Positions 33,794 to 42,914 are shown, counted from the stretch's first letter. The stretch is DNA of 64,000 nt from Streptomyces caniscabiei (GCF_014930365.1 NZ_JABXWI010000008.1:1-64000), one strand, 5' to 3'. Notes: a model not told the origin generated them from the letters alone. A program made the numbers and translations.

Positions 33794-35404
33794 ATGACCG
33801 CCGAGGCCACCTCTGGCCCGCAGGACGCGAGCAAGACCGCACGGAACGACAACGCGGACGATGTGATCTGCGTGCGCGATGTGCGCAAGGCGTTCGGCGA
33901 CACCAAGGCGCTGCAAGGGTGTTCGTTCACGGCCCGGCGCGGCGAGGTCCACGCGATCGTGGGGGAGAACGGCAGCGGCAAGAGCACGCTCGCCAAGATC
34001 ATCTCTGGTGTCTTCTCCGCCGACTCGGGGACCGTCGAACTGCAGGGCCGCACGCCGAGCAGCCCCGCGCATGCGCGAACGCTCGGTGTGGCCACCGTCT
34101 TCCAGGAGGTCCTCCTGGCGGAAGGCATGACCGTCTTCGACAACCTCTTCATCGGCGCGGAAGGGCCCCGGACCCGGAAGGGGCCCAGGGCCGAGCAACT
34201 GCGCCGGGTCGCAGCGGTGTTCACCGAGTTGCTCGGTGAAGCACTCGACCCGTATGGCCTGGTCGACGACCTTCCGCTGAGCATGCGCCAGTGGGTCACC
34301 ATCGCACGGGCTCTGCTCAGCGAGCCGCGTGTCCTCATCCTCGACGAATCCACGGCGGCCCTGGACCACTCCGGGGCCGAGCGGCTCTACGAGGCAGTGG
34401 TCCGCCTCAAGGCCGCGGGGATGTGCGTGCTCATCGTGACGCACCGGATCGAGGAGCTGACGAGGTTCGCCGATCGGGCCACCGTCCTGCGCAACGGCGT
34501 GGATGTCGGCACGCTCGAGGGTCCGCAGATCACCCAGAACCGTCTCCTGGAGATGATGACCGGGGACACCGCCCACTTCGGCGAGGGGGCGCCGACCGCG
34601 GCACTTCCGCCGCCCGTGCCACAGGGGGAACGTGCCCCCGTGGTACGTGCGTCCGGTGTACGCCTCCGCCATGGTGCGGCGCCGTTCGACCTGGACGTGA
34701 CCGACGGCGAGATTGTCGGCGTCATAGGGCTGGACGGTCAGGGACAGGCCGGGTTGATCCAGGCAGTGGCCGGCATCCGGCCTGCGGCCGAAGGAACGAT
34801 CACCGTCGCCGACAGGCAAGGGAACAAGCTGCGGATCACCAGGCAGAAGGACGCGGCGGACGCCGGCGTCGCCTACATCCCCGGGGACAGGAAGCTCGAA
34901 GGCACCTTCCCCAACCTGTCGATCCTCGAGAACTTCGGTATGCCCCTGTTCCGCACCCAGCGGTCCGGAGGCGTGATTCGATTCGGAGCGGTGCAGAAGG
35001 CTTTCGAGGAGCAGCGGGCGGCGTTGTCGATCCGTCTGAATCGGCCCTCGGCGCCCATCGGCACCCTGAGCGGAGGCAACCAACAAAAGGTACTCATCGG
35101 CCGGGCACTCGCAGCCGATCCCGGGGTCGTTCTGCTCAACGATCCCACTCGCGGGGTCGACATCTCCGCGAAGCACAGCCTCTACGACCTACTGCGTCGG
35201 CTCTCCTCACAGGGAAGTACCGTCCTGTTCCTCTCCTCGGAGATCGTGGAGTTCATCGGGCTCTGCCACCGCGTCGCCGTGTTCCGCGACGACTCGCTGT
35301 TCACCACGTTGCAGGGCGAACAGATCACGGTGGATGGCGTACTCGCCGCCATGTTCGGCCAGGCAGACGGCATTCCCGGCAAGGAAAAGGAGTCGGGATC
35401 ATGA
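33794..35404 (+). CDS. Sugar-type ABC transporter ATP-binding protein (RbsA-like, two NBDs)
   Basis: 536 residues with two nucleotide-binding domains. The first has Walker A GENGSGKST and Walker B VLILDESTAALD; its signature is LSMRQWV rather than a full LSGGQ. The second has the degenerate Walker A GLDGQGQAG and the strong signature LSGGNQQKVLIGRAL with Walker B VVLLNDPTRGVD. This asymmetry is normal for RbsA-type proteins. ATG 33794 follows GGAAGGAGG. It overlaps the next gene by 4 bp. Confidence 0.92.
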   Translation: MTAEATSGPQDASKTARNDNADDVICVRDVRKAFGDTKALQGCSFTARRGEVHAIVGENGSGKSTLAKIISGVFSADSGTVELQGRTPSSPAHARTLGVATVFQEVLLAEGMTVFDNLFIGAEGPRTRKGPRAEQLRRVAAVFTELLGEALDPYGLVDDLPLSMRQWVTIARALLSEPRVLILDESTAALDHSGAERLYEAVVRLKAAGMCVLIVTHRIEELTRFADRATVLRNGVDVGTLEGPQITQNRLLEMMTGDTAHFGEGAPTAALPPPVPQGERAPVVRASGVRLRHGAAPFDLDVTDGEIVGVIGLDGQGQAGLIQAVAGIRPAAEGTITVADRQGNKLRITRQKDAADAGVAYIPGDRKLEGTFPNLSILENFGMPLFRTQRSGGVIRFGAVQKAFEEQRAALSIRLNRPSAPIGTLSGGNQQKVLIGRALAADPGVVLLNDPTRGVDISAKHSLYDLLRRLSSQGSTVLFLSSEIVEFIGLCHRVAVFRDDSLFTTLQGEQITVDGVLAAMFGQADGIPGKEKESGS

Positions 35405-36417
35405 CCGTGAAAGACAGTTCCCTCCTTCGTCGGCTCGCCGATCGCCATGGATATGCGGCTGTTCCCCTGGGCCTCCTGGTGTGTCTGCTCGCGCTCGCCG
35501 CTGTTCGCGGCCCTCACCTGTTCACCAGCGACGGAGCGGCTTACGCGATCGTCAGCGCCGCACCGCTCATCATGGCCACGATGGCCCTGACTCCGATCGC
35601 CATGGCCGGCCGGGGAGGGGTGGACCTGGCGATCGGGCCGCTCGTGGGATTCGTCAATGTGGGCCTGGTGTTCTGGCTGATCAAGTCCGGAGTGACCAGC
35701 CCCCTGTTCATCATCGCCTTCGCGATCGGGGTGTCGGTTCTCTTCGAGGTCGTCCAGGGCCTCCTCATCGCCGGTCTCAGACTGCAGCCGGTCATCGTGA
35801 CGCTGAGCGGATTTCTGGTACTGGCCGGTGTCAACCTGATGATTACCGACAGGCCCGACGGCATGACGCCCGCTTGGCTGACCGCCTGGGGTACGCCGAC
35901 GTCGGTACTCTCACCGGCAACGGGCGTCCTCGTGGCAGGTTTCGTCATGTGGACACTGATCGCGCGGACCTCTTTCTTCCACAACCTGCGGGTCATGGGG
36001 TTCAACGAACGCACCGCGTACGCAAGCGGCGTACCACTCGTCCTGACGCGCGTCGGCGCGCACGCCATCGCGGGGGTTTACGCTGGTCTCGCCGGCGTGC
36101 TCTACACCGCGGTGATCGCCTCGGGCGATCCGGCGTTCGGTCAGCAGTACACGCTGATCGTCGTCACCGCGCTGCTGCTCGGCGGCATCAGCGTCGGCGG
36201 CGGCCGCGGGGGTGCGCTGGGTGCGGTCGTCGGGGCGATCGATGTCTTCCTGATCAGTGATGCCCTGGCGACATTCGACTTCGGGGCCGGTGCCAGCTTC
36301 GTGGTGCAACTTGTGTACGGCTTGATTCTGGTTCTCGCGTTGGCGGTCGGGACCGTCTTCGCGAGGAGCGGTCTGCGAAGGCGACCTCGCCATGGCCGAG
36401 TGGAGGTGCTCGCATGA
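35401..36417 (+). CDS. Sugar-type ABC transporter permease (RbsC-like), first
   Basis: 338 residues, about ten membrane segments, with the BPD_transp_2 motifs MALTPIAMAGRGGVDLAIGPLVG, LIARTSFFHNLRVMGFNERTAYASG and VVTALLLGGISVGGGRGGALGAVVGA. The start ATG is inside the stop overlap of the ATPase gene (ATGA). It would form a heterodimeric channel with the next permease. Confidence 0.92.
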   Translation: MTVKDSSLLRRLADRHGYAAVPLGLLVCLLALAAVRGPHLFTSDGAAYAIVSAAPLIMATMALTPIAMAGRGGVDLAIGPLVGFVNVGLVFWLIKSGVTSPLFIIAFAIGVSVLFEVVQGLLIAGLRLQPVIVTLSGFLVLAGVNLMITDRPDGMTPAWLTAWGTPTSVLSPATGVLVAGFVMWTLIARTSFFHNLRVMGFNERTAYASGVPLVLTRVGAHAIAGVYAGLAGVLYTAVIASGDPAFGQQYTLIVVTALLLGGISVGGGRGGALGAVVGAIDVFLISDALATFDFGAGASFVVQLVYGLILVLALAVGTVFARSGLRRRPRHGRVEVLA

Positions 36418-37463
36418 GTGGGGTGTCCGTGCGCAACAGTGATGACGTCGCTGGGGACGGCCGCGTACAGCAGGGCGCTACGCGTGCTGTTCTGCGCAAG
36501 TCGGCGACGAACAGCAGCCTCATGGCCGGCATCCTCGTGATCGCCCTCGTCCTCACCGGCATCCTCGCGGTGGACGGCTTCGGGTCGGGCACGAACCTCA
36601 GAACCATGCTGGTGTTCGGCGCGTTCCTGGGCATCGTGTGCATAGGCCAGACGCTGTGTGCGCTCCTCGGCGAGCTCGATCTCTCGATCCCGTTCGTCGT
36701 CGGTGCCGCCAACATCGTGATGCTCTGGCTCCTCGGCCAGGGGCTGTCCTCATGGTTCAGCGTCCTGATCGTCGTCGTGCTGGCGCTCGGGATGGGGACG
36801 ATCACGGGCTTGGTCAGTTACTTCCAGCCCGGTAGGTCTTTGATCCTGAGCTTGGGCATGGGCTTCGCTGTGCTGGGAGGCGCGCAGATCGTCGTCGGTA
36901 TCGGTGCCGACCAGGCGGGGACTGTGTACGGTCGCGTTCCCGGATGGCTCACCGACGCCGGGTCTGCCAACGGCAGCTTCCTCGGGACCGGCATCGGACT
37001 CACGGTGTGGCTGTGGGCCGCGCTGTCCGTTGTGGTCATCCTCGTCCTGCGCCGCACCTGGCCGGGGCGCGGACTGTATGCCATGGGAGGCAACCGGACG
37101 GCTGCCGACAGAGCCCTGGTGCCGCAACTCGGCATCTGGCTGGGCACCTTCGCCCTCAGCGCCGCGATGGCATCGGTCGTCGGCATCCTGCTGCTCGGGT
37201 TCAGCGGAGGTGCCTTCGCCGATGTCGGCCGCCCGTACCTGTTCACGACGGTCGCGGCGGTCGTCGTCGGTGGCACGTCGCTGCTTGGTGGCCGCGGCGG
37301 ATACGGGGCCACGGTGCTGGGCGTCGCGGTCATGACCCTGCTGGGGACGGTTCTCGTGGGACTGGGGCTCTCCGCAGCGGCGCAGCAGGCGGTGCTCGGT
37401 CTGCTCATCGTGCCCATGGTCGCCCTGTACGGGCGTCAACCGCACCCCCGCACCCAGATATAG
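36414..37463 (+). CDS. Sugar-type ABC transporter permease (RbsC-like), second
   Basis: 349 residues with about ten membrane segments; an N-terminal soluble stretch of 30 residues, then LCALLGELDLSIPFVVGAANIVMLW, LRRTWPGRGLYAMGGNRTAADRALV and TVAAVVVGGTSLLGGRGGYGATVLG. It overlaps the previous permease by 4 bp, so the importer is fully co-translated. A very strong hairpin ends the operon 6 bp after the stop. Confidence 0.92.
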   Translation: MSGVSVRNSDDVAGDGRVQQGATRAVLRKSATNSSLMAGILVIALVLTGILAVDGFGSGTNLRTMLVFGAFLGIVCIGQTLCALLGELDLSIPFVVGAANIVMLWLLGQGLSSWFSVLIVVVLALGMGTITGLVSYFQPGRSLILSLGMGFAVLGGAQIVVGIGADQAGTVYGRVPGWLTDAGSANGSFLGTGIGLTVWLWAALSVVVILVLRRTWPGRGLYAMGGNRTAADRALVPQLGIWLGTFALSAAMASVVGILLLGFSGGAFADVGRPYLFTTVAAVVVGGTSLLGGRGGYGATVLGVAVMTLLGTVLVGLGLSAAAQQAVLGLLIVPMVALYGRQPHPRTQI

Positions 37464-37469
37464 GGCAGT

Positions 37470-37522
37470 GCACGGAAGTGGTTCCCGCCATGCGCACAGC
37501 ATGGCGGGAACCACTTCCGTGC
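37470..37522. terminator. Very strong bidirectional hairpin terminator
   Basis: A perfect 24-bp stem (37470-37493 with 37499-37522) closes a 5-base loop. It lies between the convergent permease and LysR genes. Such length and perfection are exceptional for a terminator. Confidence 0.9.
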
Positions 37523-37550
37523 TGTTCGACGACAACACGGGCGTCCAGGC

Positions 37551-38447
37551 TCAGGCGGCTCGGGGGGCCTGCTGCTCGGAGAGGTCGGCCAGGTGCGCCC
37601 TGACTTGCCGTACGAAGGCCCGCAGGTTCGCGGAGCGGGCGTCACGGCGCCAAGTGAGCCATGTCTCCGCACGTCCCAGGTCACCTTGGATGGGGTGGCA
37701 GGTCACCCGGTTGCTTCCGGGCAGGGACTCGTAGAGGCAACGCGGCATCATGCAGATGCCGGCTCCCGCGGCCACGCACGCGAGCATGCTGTAGTAGGAC
37801 GAGATTTCCACCATCCTTCCGGGTTTGATACTGCTCTCCTCCAGCCAGTCCTCGAATCTCTGGCGGTAGGAGCAGACGGTGCCGAAAAGGAAGACAGTTG
37901 GGTTCGACTGCCGGAAATCGTCGTCGATCGTCTTCACCGGTTCGGGGGTGAGGATGACCAGATTCTCGGTGAACGCGTGCATTCCCGTGAGAACCGGGGA
38001 GGCGGGTGGGCCGTCGGTGAAGACTGCGCTTACCTGACCCTTGAGTACATGATCGAACAGCATGCCGGAGGCTCCGGCTTCCAGTTCGAGGTCAACTTCC
38101 GGGTAGCTCAGATGGAACTCGGCCAGCAGTGAAGGGATCCGTACGGCAGAGGTGCTTTCGAGAGCGCCGATGCGGAATCGGCCGTGGGGCCGCTCTCCGT
38201 TGGCCAGGGACTTCGCCTCGCCGGCGATGTCGATCAACCGGCGCGCGTATTCGAGGAATGCCTCCCCTTCGGCGGAGAGGGTGACCTGTCGCTTGTCACG
38301 CAGAAGCAGGTCCATACCCAGCTCTTTTTCCAGGTGCCGGATACGGGTGGAAACGTTGGAAGGGGCTCGTAGCAACTTCTCGGCAGCAGCGGTGATCCCA
38401 CCATGCTCGGCCACAGCCACGAACATCTCCAGCTGGGCGAATTCCAT
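37551..38447 (-). CDS. LysR-family transcriptional regulator
   Basis: 298 residues. The N-terminal winged helix is clear (MEFAQLEMFVAVAEHGGITAAAEKLLRAPSNVSTRIRHLEKELGMDLLLRDKRQVTLSAEGEAFLEYARRLI), followed by the two-lobed effector domain (GRFRIGALESTSAVRIPSLLAEFHLSYPEVDLELEAG). ATG 38447 is preferred over the upstream frame as family sequence begins there. It is divergent from the aldehyde dehydrogenase operon (327-bp gap) and probably activates it in response to a pathway intermediate. Confidence 0.9.
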   Translation of the reverse strand: MEFAQLEMFVAVAEHGGITAAAEKLLRAPSNVSTRIRHLEKELGMDLLLRDKRQVTLSAEGEAFLEYARRLIDIAGEAKSLANGERPHGRFRIGALESTSAVRIPSLLAEFHLSYPEVDLELEAGASGMLFDHVLKGQVSAVFTDGPPASPVLTGMHAFTENLVILTPEPVKTIDDDFRQSNPTVFLFGTVCSYRQRFEDWLEESSIKPGRMVEISSYYSMLACVAAGAGICMMPRCLYESLPGSNRVTCHPIQGDLGRAETWLTWRRDARSANLRAFVRQVRAHLADLSEQQAPRAA

Positions 38448-38463
38448 CGTTCTCTCTCGCTGA

Positions 38464-38481
38464 AGTTTAGGTTCTGAAACT
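38464..38481. promoter_or_regulatory. LysR-type binding motif
   Basis: AGTTT and AAACT flank 8 bp, giving the T-N11-A inverted repeat typical of LysR sites. It stands 17 bp before the LysR start in the divergent region (38448-38773), which otherwise holds no recognised gene. Confidence 0.5.
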
Positions 38482-38773
38482 GCTCGTTCACAGCAGCGTG
38501 ACACTCTCCTAACCTTTTATCAAGCGGTCGCCGGCCCTGAGAAGCGAGGAGGGGCCCGGCGACACGGAGAGACCAATGCAGGGGCTCACCAGCCGCCCCC
38601 ACACGGAATCGGTCCCGCGCCGTGCACACGGCGCTCACCTTCGCCGGACCGGCAGGACTGAGGACACAACCGTCCGCTGTCGGCTCCACCGGATGCCCGT
38701 TCACTCACTGCACCGCGCGGAGCTGTCCACCCACTTTGCGCATTTCCCCACTCGGCTCCGAGAGGACCAGATT

Positions 38774-40183
38774 GTGACTCTGCAAGCAGCACCCGCGGCC
38801 GCGAGGTCGGTCAATCCCGCCACGGGAGAGGTGATCGACACCTACCCGTTCGTCGATGGTGACGAACTGGACGCCGTCCTGCGCCGTGCCCGGCAAGGTT
38901 TCGCACAGTGGAGCCAGAGCAGTCCCGAGGTCCGGTGCGCCGCTCTGGCCCGCATGTCCCGGCTGCTGCTGCGGGATGTGGGGGAACTGGGCGCGCTGAT
39001 CACGGCCGAGATGGGCAAGCCCATCACGCAGGCCCGTGCCGAAGTGGAGAAAGCGGCCTGGGTAGCTTCCTGGTACGCCGGCAACGGCGCGAAGATGATC
39101 GCCGACGCTCCCACCTCGATCGGACCTGCGGCTCATGTGGCCTACCGTCCGCTGGGACCGGTGCTGGCTGTGGAGCCGTGGAACTTTCCTGTCTGGCAGG
39201 TGATGCGAGGGGCGATCCCGATCCTGCTGGGCGGCAACGCCTACGTTCTCAAGCCCGCCCCGAACGTGGTCGGCTGTGCTCTGGCCGTCGAACGGTTGTG
39301 GCGGGAGGCCGGAGTTCCGGAGGGGGCGTTCAGCGTCCTCAACGCCGACAACGACGTGGTTTCCCAGGCCATCGCTCATCCGGCCATTGTGGGTGTGACG
39401 GTCACGGGCAGTGTTCGTGCGGGCTCGGCCATCGCCGCCCAGGCCGGGCGGGCGATCAAGCGCAGTGTGCTGGAACTGGGGGGCTCGGACGCCTTCATCG
39501 TTCTCGGCGACGCGGACCTGAACGCGGCCGTGGAGGCGGCGATCCACGGCCGGTTCCAGAACAGTGGGCAGATCTGCATCGCGGCCAAGCGCATCATCCT
39601 CGACCAGGCCATCGCGGACGCGTTCACCGAGCGGTTCGTGGCCGAGGTGCGCAAGCTGACGGTAGGCGACCCCACCCAGGAATCGACCTACATCGGGCCC
39701 ATCGCCCGCGACGACATTCGCCAGGAGATTCACCGCCAGGTCGAGCGCACCGTCGCCGAGGGTGCCCGGCTTCTGACGGGAGGGGGTCCGATCGAGGGAC
39801 CGGGCAGCTTCTTCCAGCCCACCGTGCTCGCCGATGTCACGCCGGCCATGACGTCCTTCCGTGAGGAGATCTTCGGCCCTGTCGCCTCTCTGGTGGTGGC
39901 CGAGGACCTCGAGGACGCCCTCGCGATGGCCAACGACTCCCAGTTCGGCCTGAGCGCCAGCCTGTGGACCGGCGATGCGGACCTCGCTTCCCGCGTGGCC
40001 CAGCGTCTGGAGGTGGGCGGGGTGTTCATCAACGGCATAGCGGTCTCCGACCCCCGGATCCCCATCGGTGGAGTGAAGAACAGCGGCTACGGCCGCGAAC
40101 TGTCCCACTTGGGGGTCCACGAGTTCACCAACATCCAAGCCGTGTGGAACTGCACACCCGGTTTCGAAGGAGCAACACGTTGA
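38774..40183 (+). CDS. NAD(P)-dependent aldehyde dehydrogenase, succinate-semialdehyde dehydrogenase type
   Basis: 469 residues. VEPWNFPVWQVMRGAIPILLGGNAYVLKPAP is the cofactor region, VTVTGSVRAGSAIA the Rossmann turn, LELGGSDAFIV holds the catalytic glutamate, and NSGQICIAAKR the catalytic cysteine. Overall wording (ITAEMGKPITQARAEVEKAAWVASWYA; PIGGVKNSGYGREL) is that of SSADH-like enzymes. GTG 38774 is preferred (GAGAGG ahead); the open frame to 38576 is without family sequence. It would oxidise a semialdehyde formed after ring opening. The last codons overlap the TTG start of the CMD gene. Confidence 0.9.
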   Translation: MTLQAAPAAARSVNPATGEVIDTYPFVDGDELDAVLRRARQGFAQWSQSSPEVRCAALARMSRLLLRDVGELGALITAEMGKPITQARAEVEKAAWVASWYAGNGAKMIADAPTSIGPAAHVAYRPLGPVLAVEPWNFPVWQVMRGAIPILLGGNAYVLKPAPNVVGCALAVERLWREAGVPEGAFSVLNADNDVVSQAIAHPAIVGVTVTGSVRAGSAIAAQAGRAIKRSVLELGGSDAFIVLGDADLNAAVEAAIHGRFQNSGQICIAAKRIILDQAIADAFTERFVAEVRKLTVGDPTQESTYIGPIARDDIRQEIHRQVERTVAEGARLLTGGGPIEGPGSFFQPTVLADVTPAMTSFREEIFGPVASLVVAEDLEDALAMANDSQFGLSASLWTGDADLASRVAQRLEVGGVFINGIAVSDPRIPIGGVKNSGYGRELSHLGVHEFTNIQAVWNCTPGFEGATR

Positions 40184-40563
40184 ACAAGGAACTGTTCGAG
40201 AAGGGCCTGGCCACTCGCCTAGAGGTGCTCGGTGACGCCTACGTCCAACGCAGCCTCGACGGTGCCGATGACTTCTCGATGCCGATGCAGGAACTGGTCA
40301 CCCAGTACTGCTGGGGCGATGTGTGGGACCGCCCAGGTCTCGAGCGATCTCAGCGCAGCCTCATCAACCTGGCCATGATCAGTGCCCTGAACCGCCCGCA
40401 CGAGCTGAAAGTGCATGTGCGCGGTGCGGTCCGCAACGGGGTGACCAAGGAGCAGATCCGGGAAATCTTCCTCCAGGTCGCGGTCTACTGCGGAGCCCCT
40501 GCCGCCCTCGAAAGCTTCCGGCTGGCACGAGAGGTCTTCGCCGAAATGGAGGCCGAGGCATGA
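40180..40563 (+). CDS. Carboxymuconolactone decarboxylase-family protein
   Basis: 127 residues from TTG 40180 (GAAGGAGC ahead, stop of the ALDH gene overlapped by 4 bp). The CMD helices are QELVTQYCWGDVWDRPGLERSQRSLINLAMISALNRPHELKVHVRGAVRNGVTKEQIREIFLQVAVYCGAPAALESFRLAREVF, close to PcaC-type gamma-carboxymuconolactone decarboxylases, with no CxxC pair. It may decarboxylate a beta- or gamma-keto lactone acid. ATGA overlap with the next gene. Confidence 0.88.
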   Translation: MNKELFEKGLATRLEVLGDAYVQRSLDGADDFSMPMQELVTQYCWGDVWDRPGLERSQRSLINLAMISALNRPHELKVHVRGAVRNGVTKEQIREIFLQVAVYCGAPAALESFRLAREVFAEMEAEA

Positions 40564-41468
40564 CCACCATCGGGTTCATCGGCCTGGGCAACATGGGTTT
40601 CCCCATGGCTCAGCGCCTCGTCCAGGCCGGACATGCCCTGATCGTCCACGACCACAACACTCAGGCCGTCGAGAAGTTCCTGGCGGCCCATTCCACTGCC
40701 GCCACGGCAGGGACCGCCACCTGGCAGCGCGCCGACATCATCATCACGATGCTGCCGACCTCCGCCATCGTCGAGGCCGCTCTGCTCACCGGTCAGGTCG
40801 TGGCCGCGGCCTCACTGAACACCCTGTTCATCGACATGTCCTCGGCCGAACCCAGCCAATCTCAGCAGCTGGCGGTCACCCTGGAGAAGAAGGGCATGCG
40901 CTATGTCGATGCCCCGGTCTCCGGGGGAGTGCGAGGAGCGCTCAACGGCCAGCTGGCCATCATGGCCGGCGGGACCGCCGCCGACGTGCGTGAGGCAAAG
41001 CCGCTGTTCGAGGTGATGGGCAAGTCGCTCATTCACGTCGGGGGACCCGGCTCCGGGCACGCGGCCAAGGCCCTGAACAATCTCGTCTCGGCCGCGTCGG
41101 TGGCCGTCACAGTCGAGGCGCTACACATCGGGCAACGGTTCGGAATCGCACCACAGACCCTGACCGACGTGCTGAACGCCTCCTCCGGGCGCAGCAACAC
41201 CTCGGAGAACAAGGTGACCCAGTTCATGCTCTCGGGCAGCTTCCGTTCCGGATTCCCCATCGGACTGATGACCAAGGACGTGGACATAGCCATCGCCCTG
41301 TCCGAGGAACTGGGCGTCGACGCGGAGCTCAGTCACCACTGCGCCGATGTGTGGCACCAGGCCGTCGACAACGGTTTCGCCGCCGAGGACCACACGAGGA
41401 TGTACGAGATCCTCGACCGCCCCGACACCACCCCCCGTACCACACAGGAAGGACACGCCCATGCGTGA
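40560..41468 (+). CDS. Beta-hydroxyacid dehydrogenase (3-hydroxyisobutyrate dehydrogenase family)
   Basis: 302 residues. The NAD(P) fold shows GFIGLGNMGFPMAQRLVQAGH, the substrate site YVDAPVSGGVRGALNGQLAIMAGG, the catalytic lysine in GGPGSGHAAKALNN, and the late MTKDVDIA. It oxidises a 3-hydroxyacid to the semialdehyde or reduces the reverse, which would pair naturally with the aldehyde dehydrogenase at the head of the operon. It overlaps neighbours on both sides (4 bp and 8 bp). Confidence 0.9.
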   Translation: MTTIGFIGLGNMGFPMAQRLVQAGHALIVHDHNTQAVEKFLAAHSTAATAGTATWQRADIIITMLPTSAIVEAALLTGQVVAAASLNTLFIDMSSAEPSQSQQLAVTLEKKGMRYVDAPVSGGVRGALNGQLAIMAGGTAADVREAKPLFEVMGKSLIHVGGPGSGHAAKALNNLVSAASVAVTVEALHIGQRFGIAPQTLTDVLNASSGRSNTSENKVTQFMLSGSFRSGFPIGLMTKDVDIAIALSEELGVDAELSHHCADVWHQAVDNGFAAEDHTRMYEILDRPDTTPRTTQEGHAHA

Positions 41469-41835
41469 CTTCGCGGCTGTGCTGCAGCAGGCCGACGAGG
41501 ACTTCGAGTTCTCCCGGGAGATGCGCTACTACACCGGCAAGCTCCATGTGACCATCGGTGACCAGGCGTGGCTGGCCGTCTACGACGACGGCCGCCTCCT
41601 GTCAGCGGACCCGAGCGACATCGATCCCGAGGATGCGGCGATCGCCGTGTCGGGCACCCGCGAGCAGTGGGAGGAGATGACCGCCGAGCACCCGCGGCCG
41701 TTCTTCCAGTCGCTGCAGAGCTCTTCCATCAAGCACGGCGTGCGGCTGAGCAACACGGACCAGCTCTACGCATATCTGCCGGCCCTGAACCGGCTGATGC
41801 AGATCTTCCGCCAGCTCAACGCCCAGGGAGCGTGA
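41461..41835 (+). CDS. Small SCP2-like protein, partner of the hydrolase
   Basis: 124 residues: MRYYTGKLHVTIGDQAWLAVYDDGRLLSADPSD, AAIAVSGTREQWEEMTAEHPRPFFQSLQSSSIKHGVRLSNTDQLYAYLPALNRLMQIFRQL. The strand-helix order, with WEEM then a late gly-val-leu strand and amphipathic C-terminal helix, resembles SCP2 domains. It has a structural counterpart at 27692-28099. It overlaps the dehydrogenase gene by 8 bp and precedes the hydrolase by 3 bp. Confidence 0.6.
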   Translation: MRDFAAVLQQADEDFEFSREMRYYTGKLHVTIGDQAWLAVYDDGRLLSADPSDIDPEDAAIAVSGTREQWEEMTAEHPRPFFQSLQSSSIKHGVRLSNTDQLYAYLPALNRLMQIFRQLNAQGA

Positions 41836-41838
41836 ACC

Positions 41839-42753
41839 ATGGCCAGGCATGAACCGATCACCGGACGCTACGTCTACCTGACCGTGGAAGACGTCGAGTA
41901 CCGCGTCTACTACGAGGAGGCCGGTCAGGGCATCCCCCTGATCGTGGGCCACACCGCCGGCTCGGACGGGCGGCAGTACCGGCACCTGCTCAATGATCCG
42001 GAGGTCACCGACCGCTACCGCGTCATCGCATTCGACCTGCCCTACCACGGCAAGTCCCTGCCGCCGCACGGAGTGCCGTGGTGGACGCAGGAGTACCAGA
42101 TGACCAAGGCGCGCATGATCGCCTTCCCCAACGCGCTGGCCGAGGCCCTGGAACTGGATCGGCCGGTCTACATGGGCAGCTCCATGGGCGGGCACCTCGC
42201 CATCGACCTGGCTTCCCAGTGTCCCGACCGCTATCGGGCGACCATCGCCGTGGAGGGGGCTTTGCGTTCAGCCGCCGAGTATGTCGATGTGGGAATGGCG
42301 GGGATCCGCCGGGAGTTCGACAACCCGAACGTGGCCCGCACTTCCACCGGGGCCGCGATGCTGCTGAACATCTCCCCGTACAGCCCCGAGGAGAACGTCC
42401 GGGAGCTCCAGTGGGAGTACCAGTGCGGCGGACCGGGCGTGTTCGCGGGCGACCTCTATTACTACTACTACGACCACAACGTCTCCCCCGAGGAGGCGCG
42501 GGCCATCGACACCGACAGATGCATGCTGTACCTGCTCACCGGTGAGTACGACCCGAACACCTCGCCGGCCGACACCAAGGAGTTGGCCGACCTCGTGCCC
42601 GGGTGCAAGTACTGGGAGATGCCCAGACTCGGCCACTTCCCGGTGACCGAGAACTACGAGGAGTTCCGCAGGTACCTCCTGCCGATTCTGCTGGAGATCG
42701 AGGATGGCTCCGAGGTGTCCGCCCCCAGTGGGTCCGGCAGCCTGAGCCTGTAG
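41839..42753 (+). CDS. Alpha/beta hydrolase
   Basis: 304 residues. Motifs: YEEAGQGIPLIVGHTAGSDGRQYRHLLND, VIAFDLPYHGKSLPP, GSSMGGHLAIDLA (nucleophile elbow), LLTGEYDPNTSPADTKEL (acid) and RLGHFPVTENYEEFRRYLLPIL (histidine). It is a clear paralogue of 26800-27708 and keeps the same partner gene order. It closes operon E; GGGAGC precedes the ATG. An enol-lactone or beta-diketone hydrolase activity is a reasonable guess. Confidence 0.87.
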   Translation: MARHEPITGRYVYLTVEDVEYRVYYEEAGQGIPLIVGHTAGSDGRQYRHLLNDPEVTDRYRVIAFDLPYHGKSLPPHGVPWWTQEYQMTKARMIAFPNALAEALELDRPVYMGSSMGGHLAIDLASQCPDRYRATIAVEGALRSAAEYVDVGMAGIRREFDNPNVARTSTGAAMLLNISPYSPEENVRELQWEYQCGGPGVFAGDLYYYYYDHNVSPEEARAIDTDRCMLYLLTGEYDPNTSPADTKELADLVPGCKYWEMPRLGHFPVTENYEEFRRYLLPILLEIEDGSEVSAPSGSGSLSL

Positions 42754-42761
42754 TCCGCAGG

Positions 42762-42790
42762 CGGAGGCCGACCTGACCAACCGGCCTCCG
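42762..42790 (+). terminator. Hairpin after operon E
   Basis: CGGAGGCC (42762-42769) pairs with 42783-42790 over a 13-base loop and is followed by a C/T-rich run. It sits 9 bp after the hydrolase stop and before the MFS gene. Confidence 0.6.
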
Positions 42791-42914
42791 GCCCCCTTTC
42801 CCTTTCAGCCGCATGAGGCGCATCGCCCTCATGTCGCATGCGCACACACCCTCCGTTCGCGACTTTCGGTAATTGATTGACAGCGAACGGTAGCTAACTC
42901 CTGGAGGTGGGTCG

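Noticed and set aside
34291..35400. Second plus-strand frame running through the ABC ATPase gene into the permease
   Set aside because: Only the permease part after ATG 35401 has family sequence; the rest is an out-of-frame reading of the ATPase.
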